A stretch of 64,000 bases of DNA from an uncultured Prevotella sp. (GCA_900555035.1 USJX01000003.1:18976-82975); one strand, 5' to 3'; shown: positions 6,910 to 15,812, counted from the first letter of the stretch. Translations and numbers: made by a program. Notes: generated from the letters alone by a model not told the origin.

Positions 6910-9636
6910 ATGAATCGAATAAATTATAAAAGATCAATGAAGAAACAACTACTTTCTATGGTGATGCTGATGGCGATGTCGCTTTCTGCCAGCGCCCAGC
7001 AGCTCCTTCCTTATCAGAATCCGAACCTTTCTGCTGAGGCTAGAGCCAACGATTTGCTTTCCCGTCTTACCCTGGAGGAGAAGACGAAGTTGATGATGGA
7101 TACTTCTCCGGCTATCGCCCGATTGGGCATTCCGCAGTTTCAATGGTGGAACGAGGCGCTGCATGGAGTGGGAAGAAACGGATTTGTTACCGTTTTTCCT
7201 ATCACGATGCACATGGCGGCTTCGTGGGACGATACCTTATTATATAAGGTGTTTACTGCCGTGAGCGATGAGGCAAGAGCCAAGGCGCAGGAGGCGAAGA
7301 AGAGCGGCAACATCAAGCGCTACCAGAGTCTGAGTTTCTGGACTCCGAATATCAATATCTTCCGCGACCCACGATGGGGACGTGGACAGGAAACTTATGG
7401 AGAAGATCCTTATCTGACCACGAAGATGGGACTTGCCGTGGTGAATGGTTTGCAGGGACAGACCTTTGATGGCAAACCGATGTCGGCTCCGGGAGTTCTG
7501 GCTTCTGCTTCCCAGTCTTCTCAGTCTCTCCAATCTCCTCAAACTCTTCAATCTTCTCAATATGTCAAGCTCCTTGCCTGTGCCAAGCATTTTGCCGTTC
7601 ATAGTGGTCCGGAATGGAACCGGCACAGTTTCAATGTAGAGGATTTGCCTGAGCGTGATTTGTGGGAGACTTATCTGCCTGCCTTCAAATCACTGGTGCA
7701 GGATGCAAATGTGGCAGAGGTGATGTGCGCCTATCAGCGGATTGACGGAGCACCTTGTTGCAGCAATGCCAGGTATGAACGACAGATTCTTCGTGATGAA
7801 TGGGGATTCAAGGGATTGATTACTTCTGATTGTGGAGCCATCAACGACTTTTATGTGCCTGGCCGACATGGTACGGCGAAGACTCCGGCTGAGGCTACAA
7901 CGCAGGCAATTGGTGCCGGAACCGACGTGGAATGCGGAAGCGTTTACCGTTCGCTTCCTGAGGCGGTGAAGACAGGACTGATCAGCGAGGAAAAGGTGAA
8001 CGAGAGCTTGAAGCGCCTGCTGATAGCCCGTTTCCGCCTGGGAGATTTCGATCAGGACGAGAACGTGCCTTGGACTCAGATTCCATCTTCCGTCATCGCC
8101 AGCAAGGCGCATAAGGATTTGGCAGAGAAGATGGCAGAAGAGGGAATCGTGCTTCTTCAGAACCGGAACAATCTTCTGCCGCTGAAATCATCAGGAATGA
8201 AGTTGGTGGTGATGGGGCCGAACGCCAACGATTCCATCATGCAGTGGGGCAACTATTCGGGTTATCCTACTTCTACCACTACCATCCTGCAGGGTATCAG
8301 AAAATATGTAAAGGATGCCAAGTATATTCCTGCCTGCACGTTGACAAGAAATGAAGTTTCAGAAAGCCGGTTCAATCTCCTGACTTCTGCCGATGGAAGC
8401 AAGGGGATGAAGGCTACTTATTGGAACAATGCCGAGATGAAGGGCGAGCCTGTGGCTACTGCCGTGATGACTTCGCCAATCAACCAGAGCAATGGCGGAA
8501 ATACCGTCTTTGCACCGGGCGTGAATCTTACGGATTTCTCTGCCAGATACGAGGGCGTATTCACTCCGGAAAAGGATGAAACCTTGAATATCAAAATGGG
8601 ATGCGATGATGGCTACCGACTCATCATTGATGGCGATACGGTGGCGAATGTATGGAAGGGACGTGCTCGTGTTCAGATGCTCTACAAGCCAATTTCCGTG
8701 AAGACGGGAAAGCCGGTGAAGATACAGGTGGATTATTTCCAGAAGACCGATATGGCGGTGATGCAGTTTGACATTGTGAAGAACTATACGCCAACCGAGT
8801 CTCAGCTTCTGGCTGAGGTTGGCGATGCTGACGTGGTGGTATTCGTAGGCGGAATCTCTCCTAGTCTTGAGGGTGAGGAGATGAAGGTTTCTGAACCGGG
8901 TTTCAAGGGTGGCGACAGAACTGATATTGAATTGCCTCAGGCTCAGCGCAAGGTGATGGAGATGTTGCATCGGGCTGGCAAGCGAGTGGTGTTCGTCAAC
9001 TGTTCGGGCAGTGCCATTGCCATGGTTCCTGAAACCGAAAATGCGGAGTCTATTCTTCAGGCTTGGTATCCGGGCGAACGGGGTGGCGAAGCTGTGGCAA
9101 AGGTACTATTTGGCGAGGTGAATCCATCGGGCAAGCTTCCGGTAACCTTCTATAAGAGCGTGAATGATCTTCCTGATTTCCTTGATTATACGATGAAGAA
9201 TCGTACCTACCGTTATTTCAAGGGTGAGGCTCTCTTCCCATTCGGTCATGGATTGAGCTATACATCGTATGAATATGGAAAGCCGGTATTGAAGAAAGTG
9301 AAGAATGAAGAACGAAAAATGAAGAATTCTTCGGCTTATTCCTTGAGCTTCTCTTTATCTAATAAAGGTAATAGGGAAGGAACGGAAGTGGCGCAGGTTT
9401 ACATCCGTAGAATGGATGATGCTGAGGGACCTATCAAGACCCTGAAAGCCTTCAAGCGCATTACTTTGAAGGCGGGCGAGAAGCAGCAGGTAACCATCAG
9501 TCTGCCTCGCCAGAGTTTCGAGGGTTGGGATTCCCAGACCAATACCATGCGTGTGGTTCCCGGCAAATATCAGATCTTCGTAGGTGGTTCGAGTGCTGAG
9601 GCTGCGAAGAATGTGATAGAAGTGAAAGTGAAATAA
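6910..9636 (+). CDS. GH3 family beta-glycosidase (xylosidase/glucosidase type) with PA14 insert
   Basis: 908 residues from the first ATG. A second ATG at 6937 would start directly at the signal peptide (KKQLLSMVMLMAMSLSASA) and is an equal alternative. The order is: secretion signal, GH3 N-terminal barrel with the nucleophile Asp307 in ITSDCGA, a PA14 carbohydrate-binding-like insert (about 465-600), the GH3 C-terminal sandwich, and a fibronectin III-like domain. The layout is common among periplasmic or surface beta-xylosidases and beta-glucosidases of Prevotella; specificity cannot be read directly. Two loops carry low-complexity additions: a Ser/Gln stretch (about 199-217) and a Lys/Asn/Glu stretch near 800 whose DNA resembles intergenic simple repeats. 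The GH115 gene at 41.3-43.9 kb suggests a shared role in xylan use. Confidence 0.92.
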   Translation: MNRINYKRSMKKQLLSMVMLMAMSLSASAQQLLPYQNPNLSAEARANDLLSRLTLEEKTKLMMDTSPAIARLGIPQFQWWNEALHGVGRNGFVTVFPITMHMAASWDDTLLYKVFTAVSDEARAKAQEAKKSGNIKRYQSLSFWTPNINIFRDPRWGRGQETYGEDPYLTTKMGLAVVNGLQGQTFDGKPMSAPGVLASASQSSQSLQSPQTLQSSQYVKLLACAKHFAVHSGPEWNRHSFNVEDLPERDLWETYLPAFKSLVQDANVAEVMCAYQRIDGAPCCSNARYERQILRDEWGFKGLITSDCGAINDFYVPGRHGTAKTPAEATTQAIGAGTDVECGSVYRSLPEAVKTGLISEEKVNESLKRLLIARFRLGDFDQDENVPWTQIPSSVIASKAHKDLAEKMAEEGIVLLQNRNNLLPLKSSGMKLVVMGPNANDSIMQWGNYSGYPTSTTTILQGIRKYVKDAKYIPACTLTRNEVSESRFNLLTSADGSKGMKATYWNNAEMKGEPVATAVMTSPINQSNGGNTVFAPGVNLTDFSARYEGVFTPEKDETLNIKMGCDDGYRLIIDGDTVANVWKGRARVQMLYKPISVKTGKPVKIQVDYFQKTDMAVMQFDIVKNYTPTESQLLAEVGDADVVVFVGGISPSLEGEEMKVSEPGFKGGDRTDIELPQAQRKVMEMLHRAGKRVVFVNCSGSAIAMVPETENAESILQAWYPGERGGEAVAKVLFGEVNPSGKLPVTFYKSVNDLPDFLDYTMKNRTYRYFKGEALFPFGHGLSYTSYEYGKPVLKKVKNEERKMKNSSAYSLSFSLSNKGNREGTEVAQVYIRRMDDAEGPIKTLKAFKRITLKAGEKQQVTISLPRQSFEGWDSQTNTMRVVPGKYQIFVGGSSAEAAKNVIEVKVK

Positions 9637-9640
9637 AATG

Positions 9641-9687
9641 CTTTTGGGGAGTTTTTTCTTTTGGTTATGAAAAAACTCCCCAAAAAG
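9641..9687. terminator. Strong terminator after the GH3 gene
   Basis: CTTTTGGGGAGTTTTTT (9641-9657) pairs with AAAAAACTCCCCAAAAG (9671-9687): 17 perfect base pairs around a short loop. It insulates the toxin-antitoxin promoter that begins one base later. Confidence 0.9.
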
Positions 9688-9719
9688 TTTGGAAGTTATG
9701 ATAATTCTGTGTATTTTTG
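9688..9719 (+). promoter_or_regulatory. Promoter of the toxin-antitoxin pair
   Basis: TTTG (9688-9691) and TATTTTTG (9712-9719) with 20 bases between: a full Bacteroidetes -33/-7 match, 23 bases before the antitoxin ATG. Confidence 0.8.
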
Positions 9720-9742
9720 CAGTGTTTTAAAAGATAAATCGT

Positions 9743-10006
9743 ATGACAACATTAGCAATAAATAAATTATGGAGTTTTTTGCAGTCTTTGTCTATGACTG
9801 CGAGCAATGAACGTTGGCTTGCTGAACGTTTGTTGGAATCTGCTGATGCAAAGACTAAGCTACTTGAAGGAGAAAAAACTTCAAGCAAATGGGCTAATTA
9901 TCCACTTTCTCCTGAAATTGTGGAAATGACTTTGAAAAATCGGAAGAACGTATCTGATGATATAGATGAAACTTTGTATTCTGCAATGGAGGAAAAGTAC
10001 AGATGA
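9743..10006 (+). CDS. Putative antitoxin of a PIN-domain toxin-antitoxin pair
   Basis: 87 residues, mostly helical, beginning TTLAINKLWSFLQSLS. I recognise no named domain. The assignment rests on position: it has its own promoter and its stop overlaps the start of the PIN gene by four bases (ATGA at 10003-10006), the classic order of type II antitoxin then toxin. The N-terminal half would be the dimerising or DNA-binding part and the C-terminal half (NRKNVSDDIDETLYSAMEEKY) the toxin-wrapping tail; that split is inference. It probably represses its own promoter with the toxin. Confidence 0.7.
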   Translation: MTTLAINKLWSFLQSLSMTASNERWLAERLLESADAKTKLLEGEKTSSKWANYPLSPEIVEMTLKNRKNVSDDIDETLYSAMEEKYR

Positions 10007-10419
10007 AAGTTTTTCTAGATACTAATATTATCATTGATTTTTATGATAAGCGAGGTGAGTTTTATTATCCTGCAGCAATCATCTTTGATTTAGCGTATAA
10101 AGGCAAAATACAGTTATATGTGTCGGCAACCTCTTTTGTCAATGCATTCTTCTTACTCAGAAAATCTTATCCTTCTTCTGAATTGTATCATACTATGCGA
10201 GGGCTTGCATCAATATGCGAGATAACTGATGTGAATAAAGGTGTGATAAAGAAATGTTTGGAAGAAGAGAGAAAGGATTTTGAGGATAGTGTCCAATACG
10301 AATCAGCCTTGCTTCATCAGGTGGATGTGATTATTACTAGAAACGTAAAAGATTTCAAGGGATTTGCTGATAATGTGCAGACTCCAAATGAATTCTTGGA
10401 AACAATTCTCATTAACTAA
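10003..10419 (+). CDS. PIN-domain ribonuclease toxin (VapC-like)
   Basis: 138 residues spanning a single PIN domain. The acidic triad is visible: Asp6 in FLDTNIIIDF, Glu94/Asp95 in DFEDSVQYESA, and Asp117 in ITRNVKDF. PIN toxins cut RNA, often tRNA or rRNA, when freed from the antitoxin. It is translationally coupled to the upstream gene by the 4-base overlap. Codon use is more AT-rich than the flanking GH3 gene, consistent with acquisition. Family assignment is firm; target unknown. Confidence 0.88.
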   Translation: MKVFLDTNIIIDFYDKRGEFYYPAAIIFDLAYKGKIQLYVSATSFVNAFFLLRKSYPSSELYHTMRGLASICEITDVNKGVIKKCLEEERKDFEDSVQYESALLHQVDVIITRNVKDFKGFADNVQTPNEFLETILIN

Positions 10420-10420
10420 C

Positions 10421-10463
10421 AGAAAAGCTCGCCAGGACTTTGAGGGTCTTGGTGAGCTTTTCT
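10421..10463. terminator. Bidirectional terminator between convergent genes
   Basis: AGAAAAGCTCGCCA (from 10421) pairs with TGGTGAGCTTTTCT (to 10463), with one wobble pair, followed on the + strand by CGTTTTTATTT. It serves the PIN toxin and the facing outer-membrane gene. Confidence 0.85.
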
Positions 10464-10468
10464 CGTTT

Positions 10469-12517
10469 TTATTTCCCGAATCTGGAAGTATCTACTTCTT
10501 CATGCTGCTTGGCCTTGTAGCCGCCGAAACGATAGGTGAGGGAGAGACCGATAATTCTGCCAAAGTACATTTTGTTGATGACGTGCTGACCTCGATAGGT
10601 ATCGTGCAGATGGTTGTCGCCTGTTTCGAAGATGTCGTTGCAGTAGGCTTTCAGCTGGAACTTGTCATCCTTGAGAGGCTTCCAGGTGAGGGCAGCGTTG
10701 AGGTAGCCTGAGGCTGGGATGTCGATGATTCCCTGGATGGCGTCGGTATGGACGGAAGCATCGAGGTTGAGAAGCACATGCTTGCCAAAGAGAAAAGTGC
10801 CGTTCCATTGGGCTTGACAGAACCATTTGCTGCGGTCGAATGGAAGATCATAGAAGTGGGAATTCTTGTCGTTCTGATATACGCCAGTGAAGGTAAGGCG
10901 ATTCTGCCACCAGTTGCCTATGTTGATTGGAGCTGTGAGCATCAAGCCTACCTGGTTTACATGGTCGAAGTTGACATGCTTGTATTCCATCTCCTTCTTC
11001 TTGTCGCTCTGGTAAGGAAGCTGACGAAATTCATCTTTCGAGTTGTTGAAGAAGAGACTTGCCACGTATCTGCTGTGCAGAATATAGGTAAGCGAGAGGC
11101 TGAGGTCTCGTGATGGCTTCAATGTCGGGTTTCCAACAATCTTTCCATATCCGCCCGCATTATAGGTGGTGAAGTTCTTCACCGACCAATAGGTAGGGTA
11201 GTCTCTGTCGCAATTCAAGTCGAATTGGATGATGTGTCCAGCTTTTGGAAGATAGGTGATGGAGAGTGTAGGAAAGAGGTTCCACTCATCCCAGATTGGG
11301 GTGTGGTAATATTCTTCCATGAGCGATGCTTCCATCGTGAGTTTTTGGCCGAACGACTTGCTGGCTCCGATGTAGAAACACATTTGATCTTCGGTTTGAA
11401 TGGTGTTGCCATCAGAAGACTTGTTGTTGTTTTCCTGCGAACTCTTGTCTCTTGATGTGGTGTAATTGATGCCGTAGTTCAAGCCCCAGTCTTTTCCTAA
11501 GTCGTGCTCCTGCTTGAGGTAAACGTGCCATTTGTCGATTCGTTGCTGGCTTGTGATGTCGTAAATCTCATAGGTGAGACTGCTTTTCAGCCATTGTTCA
11601 TCCGGAGAATTATAATAGGTGTATTCTGCTCCTGCCGAGAAGCCGAATGGGGTAGAGTAATCCAGGCGGAAATTGTGAAACTGACTCTTGGCATGGATTC
11701 TGAGAAGGGATGTGAAATCGCCATCATCCTCTGAAGTTCCTCTCGTGTTATTGAGTTGTGTGGTGTAGGCAAAGCTGAGTTGATGATCCTTTGCCAGATG
11801 ATAGTTGATTCCCAGTCGGATGTTGTGGTTAAGATGGCGTTTGGTATTGTCGCTATGTGTAGAGAAGGCATAGGAAGTGCCATCAGTCAAGGTGTGGGCA
11901 AACTCATTTTCATAGTAATAATATCTCTTGCCATGACCGAAGGAATAGAGCATGTCTATTTCCCATTTCTTGTTGGTGAAGAGCAGGGAAGCGCGCTCTG
12001 TGTAACTGTTGCGGTTCTGGTGGGTGTAGCCGCCGAAGAACTCGCCTTGCAGGGAGTGAAAGCCTGTGTTGTGCTTCAGCAGGAGGTTGATGACTTGTCC
12101 CTTTACCTGATAGCGGGCTGGGGCTGAATAGACAACTTCAGCGTTGGCGATGCGGCTGGTAGGAATTGTTTTCAGAAGCGAATAGAGCTGCTCGCTCGTC
12201 ATGGTGGTAGCCTTGCCGTCTATCATCACGGTTACGGATTGGGCGTTGAGGGTCAAGGCTTCATCTTGTTCGCTCACGCCAGGCAGTTGCTTGATGGCTT
12301 CATAGGCATTATCCACCGGATGGTTTTTGATGAGTTGAGGCAGGTCATAGGTCAATGCTGCTCCTTTTACCTTTACGATAGGTCGGTTGCCTTTTACCAT
12401 CACATCGGGGAGGGAATGGATGATGCTGTCCATTCTCAGGGAATCATTTCTGTTTCCTTGTGCCCAGCCGGCAAGACTGATGGCCAGGCAAGCGCTTAAT
12501 ATAACCAATCTTTTCAT
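10469..12517 (-). CDS. Outer-membrane beta-barrel receptor (TonB-dependent-like, plug plus barrel)
   Basis: 682 residues with a signal peptide (MKRLVILSACLAISLAGWAQ). A plug-like domain (about 35-150: PDVMVKGNRPIVKVKG, then IKQLPGVSEQDEALTLNAQSVTVMIDGK) is followed by a long barrel region of alternating aromatic strands, ending in a strand rich in Tyr/Arg/Phe. It resembles the OMP_b-brl_3 class of Bacteroidetes receptors but lacks the N-terminal carboxypeptidase-like domain many of them have. No SusD partner sits next to it, so the substrate is unknown. A -7 box on the minus strand (12570-12577, TACTTTTG) provides a promoter 53 bases upstream of the ATG. Confidence 0.85.
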   Translation of the reverse strand: MKRLVILSACLAISLAGWAQGNRNDSLRMDSIIHSLPDVMVKGNRPIVKVKGAALTYDLPQLIKNHPVDNAYEAIKQLPGVSEQDEALTLNAQSVTVMIDGKATTMTSEQLYSLLKTIPTSRIANAEVVYSAPARYQVKGQVINLLLKHNTGFHSLQGEFFGGYTHQNRNSYTERASLLFTNKKWEIDMLYSFGHGKRYYYYENEFAHTLTDGTSYAFSTHSDNTKRHLNHNIRLGINYHLAKDHQLSFAYTTQLNNTRGTSEDDGDFTSLLRIHAKSQFHNFRLDYSTPFGFSAGAEYTYYNSPDEQWLKSSLTYEIYDITSQQRIDKWHVYLKQEHDLGKDWGLNYGINYTTSRDKSSQENNNKSSDGNTIQTEDQMCFYIGASKSFGQKLTMEASLMEEYYHTPIWDEWNLFPTLSITYLPKAGHIIQFDLNCDRDYPTYWSVKNFTTYNAGGYGKIVGNPTLKPSRDLSLSLTYILHSRYVASLFFNNSKDEFRQLPYQSDKKKEMEYKHVNFDHVNQVGLMLTAPINIGNWWQNRLTFTGVYQNDKNSHFYDLPFDRSKWFCQAQWNGTFLFGKHVLLNLDASVHTDAIQGIIDIPASGYLNAALTWKPLKDDKFQLKAYCNDIFETGDNHLHDTYRGQHVINKMYFGRIIGLSLTYRFGGYKAKQHEEVDTSRFGK

Positions 12518-12709
12518 ATTCTTCTTATCTTTTTATCGTTCTTTCGGAAAAAACTCCCGATTTCGGTTGCAAAAGTATTGTAAAAATCTCGTGTCAGCAA
12601 GGAATTTTGATTATCAAGTCTTATCAGAAGTGTTATTTAGTCTTATCAAATCAGAAATAATTCCCTGAAAAGTATCTTACTTATCTTCTTTTTTATTACT
12701 TTTGCAAGC

Positions 12710-13453
12710 ATGAAAGAGAAACGACGAATATTCATATTGACAGTTATGGCTTGCTTTTGTACATTGGTAATGCAAGCACAGGAAGTGAAGAGTGTTTCTT
12801 TGGATTCCATTCCGAAGGCATCTTTACCTAAGGAAGGTATGTCGTTTAAGGAAGGTATGTCGTTGGAATATTCTCGTCCTTCGCTCGGTGGATTTCCTGT
12901 ACTTCAAGGCAAATCTTATTACTCTGAATCGAATGCACCTTGGATGTCGGAAGAAGGAAAACCTTTGGAGATTGCGCCGAATGCAATACCTCATATTTCT
13001 CTTCCTTCCCCGAATTTGGGTACGATGGCGGTATATTCTTCGGGTATTGAAGTCCCAGGACTGATGAATAGGCAGACAGCAGGGGTTGTTTATCAACAAA
13101 ATTTCGGGCGTTTTGTTTTTTCTCCTTATGTCGGGATAGAAAAGATAAACACGGGAGTATATGGATTTGGCAATCTCACCAAAGCTTCTTTTGGTGGACG
13201 AATGGCTTATCAGGTAAACGACTGGCTCACAGTGGGATTCTATGGACAATATGTTCCAACGAAAACCTCTGACCCTCGAAGCGTCATCATGTCTCCTTTC
13301 AATCCCAAGAGCAGCTATGGTGGCTTCATGGAAGTGATGTTCAATCAACATTGGGGGATAGGAGCCAAGATGGGACGAGAGTTTGCGCCACAAAAGAATG
13401 GTAAATGGGGATGGAAGAATACCACGGAGGTTTATCCGATTTTCAGAAAATGA
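12710..13453 (+). CDS. Secreted, probable outer-membrane protein upstream of a two-component system
   Basis: 247 residues with a signal peptide (ending VMQAQE). The mature N-terminus contains a near-duplicate short unit (KEGMSFKEGMSLE), and the C-terminal two thirds alternate hydrophobic and polar residues with many aromatics and glycines (FGRFVFSPYVGIEK, WLTVGFYGQYV), as in a small outer-membrane barrel. I recognise no named family. The -7 box TACTTTTG (12697-12704) is just before the ATG, so the leader is nearly absent. The sensor kinase gene starts 40 bases after the stop, suggesting an operon and a possible link to envelope sensing (inference). Confidence 0.75.
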   Translation: MKEKRRIFILTVMACFCTLVMQAQEVKSVSLDSIPKASLPKEGMSFKEGMSLEYSRPSLGGFPVLQGKSYYSESNAPWMSEEGKPLEIAPNAIPHISLPSPNLGTMAVYSSGIEVPGLMNRQTAGVVYQQNFGRFVFSPYVGIEKINTGVYGFGNLTKASFGGRMAYQVNDWLTVGFYGQYVPTKTSDPRSVIMSPFNPKSSYGGFMEVMFNQHWGIGAKMGREFAPQKNGKWGWKNTTEVYPIFRK

Positions 13454-13493
13454 GTATTTAATTCATCTGGAAAAATCTTTAATAAAGGAAAGA

Positions 13494-15014
13494 ATGAAGT
13501 TACATCTTAAATACATAGTTACGCTCGTCATCACGGCTCTGGTCTGCATCTTCGCATATCAGACCTATTGGCTCGTGGGGCTTTATCAGTCTCAGAAAAA
13601 GGAGGTTGAAGCGAAAATCAAGGGTGGAATGGAGTACGCTCACTTCATGGAGATGAAGAAGCGAATCGAACGATTGCGCAATGATGATAAAGGGCCTCAT
13701 AGACAACTGACGGGTTCTGTTGCTTTTTCTATGGATGAAGACGATGATATAGATCAAAAGGTAAAGGTGAAAAAGGTTTGTGGAGGAAAGGTTGTTCAGT
13801 CTGTTCAAACAACTTTTACCAAGCAAGAGAAGCGTAGTGAAGATGACAAGGACCAGGAATTGATGATGATGATGTCGGGAAAGCTGGCAACTATGGTGCA
13901 ACAGGCACTGTTTGGTAAATTGAATGAAATCGCCAAACCAGACATCAATGACTATGACAGTGCATGGGTTGTCAAGATGCTTTCAGACAGTTTGTTGGTG
14001 GGCGATAATGCTCATCCGCTTCCGCATAAGATTCAGCTTTTTGCAGGAAAGAAGGTTTTGGCGAAAGTGACGACGAAGGGGTATGTGCCTTCCGCCAATG
14101 CCAAGCAATACCAATATGTGGTTTGTAATGAGGGGGAGGCGAATGAGGAGAAATATGTCCTTACCCTAGAGCCGCTTACGATGACTGTGCTCAGCCAGAT
14201 GGCAGGCATCCTTGCCACATCGCTCTTCATCATCCTCATCCTGGCTTTCGTCTTCTGGTTCTTGATTCATACGATGCTCAAGCAGAAGACGCTTGATGAG
14301 ATGAAGAGTGATTTCACCAATAATATCACGCACGAATTGAAGACTCCGATAGCCGTAGCCTATGCTGCCACCGACTCCCTGCTGAACTACGGAATGCTCC
14401 AGCATCCTGATAAGGCGCGCAAGTATCTCACCATCGCCCAGGAGCAGTTGCAGACGCTCAGCGGATTGGTGGAACAGATTCTGTCGATGAGTATGGAACG
14501 ACGGAAATCGATGCTTCTCAATATCGTGGAAGTTCCAATGAAGGAGGTGATTGAACCATTAATCTCCCAGCATCAGCTGAAAGTGAAATCAGAAGTAAGA
14601 ACGGATAAAAAAGTGAATGTTTCGTTGTCTGTAGAACCGGAAAATCTGATGGTTCATGCCGACCGGATGCATTTCTCAAACATCGTGAGCAATCTCATAG
14701 ACAATGCTATCAAGTATTCTGAAGATAGCGTGAAGATAGAAATCAAGGCTTTCCAAAAAGCCGAGGATGAAGTGCTGGTTTCCGTATCAGATAATGGAAT
14801 CGGTATTGCCCACGATAAATTGCCTTATATTTTCGACAAGTTCTATCGGGTGACGGATGGCAATAAATATACGGTTAAGGGCTATGGTCTCGGGCTTTTC
14901 TATGTCAAGAGCCTGATGGAGAAAATGGGCGGTTCTGTTTCCGTAGAAAGCGAGCCGGGAAAAGGAAGCTGCTTTACCCTGCATTTTCTTAAAGGTAAAA
15001 AGGTAAAAGGGTAA
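13494..15014 (+). CDS. Sensor histidine kinase (RprX-like)
   Basis: 506 residues from the ATG at 13494, which has an AAAGGAAAG ribosome site. A longer frame from 13383 would overlap the preceding gene by 71 bases and is rejected. Order: membrane helix (7-29), a charged periplasmic domain (30-230), a second helix (233-260), a HisKA dimerisation domain with phospho-acceptor His280 in NNITHELKTP, and an HATPase domain with N-box (NLIDNAIKYS), G1 (DNGIGI) and G2 (GYGLGL) motifs. It would sense an envelope signal and phosphorylate the regulator encoded 18 bases downstream. The layout resembles RprX of Bacteroides. The C-terminal KGKKVKG is encoded by a GGTAAAA-type simple repeat. Confidence 0.93.
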   Translation: MKLHLKYIVTLVITALVCIFAYQTYWLVGLYQSQKKEVEAKIKGGMEYAHFMEMKKRIERLRNDDKGPHRQLTGSVAFSMDEDDDIDQKVKVKKVCGGKVVQSVQTTFTKQEKRSEDDKDQELMMMMSGKLATMVQQALFGKLNEIAKPDINDYDSAWVVKMLSDSLLVGDNAHPLPHKIQLFAGKKVLAKVTTKGYVPSANAKQYQYVVCNEGEANEEKYVLTLEPLTMTVLSQMAGILATSLFIILILAFVFWFLIHTMLKQKTLDEMKSDFTNNITHELKTPIAVAYAATDSLLNYGMLQHPDKARKYLTIAQEQLQTLSGLVEQILSMSMERRKSMLLNIVEVPMKEVIEPLISQHQLKVKSEVRTDKKVNVSLSVEPENLMVHADRMHFSNIVSNLIDNAIKYSEDSVKIEIKAFQKAEDEVLVSVSDNGIGIAHDKLPYIFDKFYRVTDGNKYTVKGYGLGLFYVKSLMEKMGGSVSVESEPGKGSCFTLHFLKGKKVKG

Positions 15015-15030
15015 AAAAGTAAAAAAGAAA
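14990..15030. repeat. GGTAAAA purine repeat spanning the kinase stop codon
   Basis: Units AAAGGTAAAA, AGGTAAAAGG, GTAAAAAAGT run from the last codons of the kinase into the gap before the regulator. A related tract in the opposite orientation is at 55905-55950. Confidence 0.7.
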
Positions 15031-15032
15031 CA

Positions 15033-15764
15033 ATGAATAAGATAAAAGTATTACTGGTAGAAGACGAAACATCCTTGGCGATGATTCTGAGCGACACCTT
15101 GGAGGCGCAGGGCTTCGAGATGCGCACGGCGCATGATGGCGAAGAGGGGCTTCGTATGTTCGATGAACAGAAGCCTGATGTGCTGGTTGCGGATGTGATG
15201 ATGCCCAAAATGGATGGTTTCGAGATGGTGCGCCGTATCCGCAAGACGGATTCCCGTACTCCTGTGCTTTTCCTCACGGCTCGTTCGGCGGTGAATGATG
15301 TGGTAGAGGGATTTGAATTGGGTGGCAATGATTATCTGAAGAAGCCGTTTGCCATTCTGGAGCTCATCGTCCGTATCAAGTCGCTTTGTCATCGGGCTTC
15401 AGTAGAAAATATTTCTTCTGAAGAACAGGAAGGGGGGAATGTTTCTCCTGATAATCCGGATTCTGCTGATCAGTGGCTCTCCATCGGTCGTTATCGCCTG
15501 AATGTTACCAGTCAGATTCTGCAGTTGGAAGGTAAGGATACAGAACTGTCACATCGTGAATCCGAAATCCTTCGCATGCTTGTGGAGAGCAAGAACAATG
15601 TGGTAGAGAGCAAGGATATTCTCCTGCAACTCTGGGGCGATGACAGCTTCTTCAATTCCCGCAGTCTCCATGTTTTTATCACCAAGCTCCGCCACAAGTT
15701 ATCTGCCGATGAAAATATCAGAATCATCAATGTGAGGGGAATAGGGTATAAAATGATTTGCTAG
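15033..15764 (+). CDS. OmpR-family response regulator (RprY-like)
   Basis: 243 residues. The receiver domain (1-115) has the acidic pocket D11/E12, phospho-acceptor Asp54 (VADVMMPKMDGF), and Lys103 in LKKPF. A variable linker (SSEEQEGGNVSPDNPDSAD) leads to a winged-helix DNA-binding domain (about 140-243) with the recognition segment SRSLHVFITKLRHKL. It is the cognate partner of the kinase 18 bases upstream and would bind promoter DNA when phosphorylated. Paired order and domain content match RprXY of Bacteroides. Confidence 0.94.
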   Translation: MNKIKVLLVEDETSLAMILSDTLEAQGFEMRTAHDGEEGLRMFDEQKPDVLVADVMMPKMDGFEMVRRIRKTDSRTPVLFLTARSAVNDVVEGFELGGNDYLKKPFAILELIVRIKSLCHRASVENISSEEQEGGNVSPDNPDSADQWLSIGRYRLNVTSQILQLEGKDTELSHRESEILRMLVESKNNVVESKDILLQLWGDDSFFNSRSLHVFITKLRHKLSADENIRIINVRGIGYKMIC

Positions 15765-15812
15765 AATTTTGTAAAAGTACTATTTTGTTTTTGAAAGTTT
15801 TTCCAAAAAAGG

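Noticed and set aside
10469..12517. SusC-type glycan importer
   Set aside because: No SusD partner, no carboxypeptidase-like N-terminal domain, and it is shorter than SusC proteins.
13383..13493. Upstream extension of the sensor kinase frame
   Set aside because: It would overlap the previous gene by 71 bases and place a non-membrane tail before the first helix; the ATG at 13494 has a ribosome site and starts right before the membrane helix.
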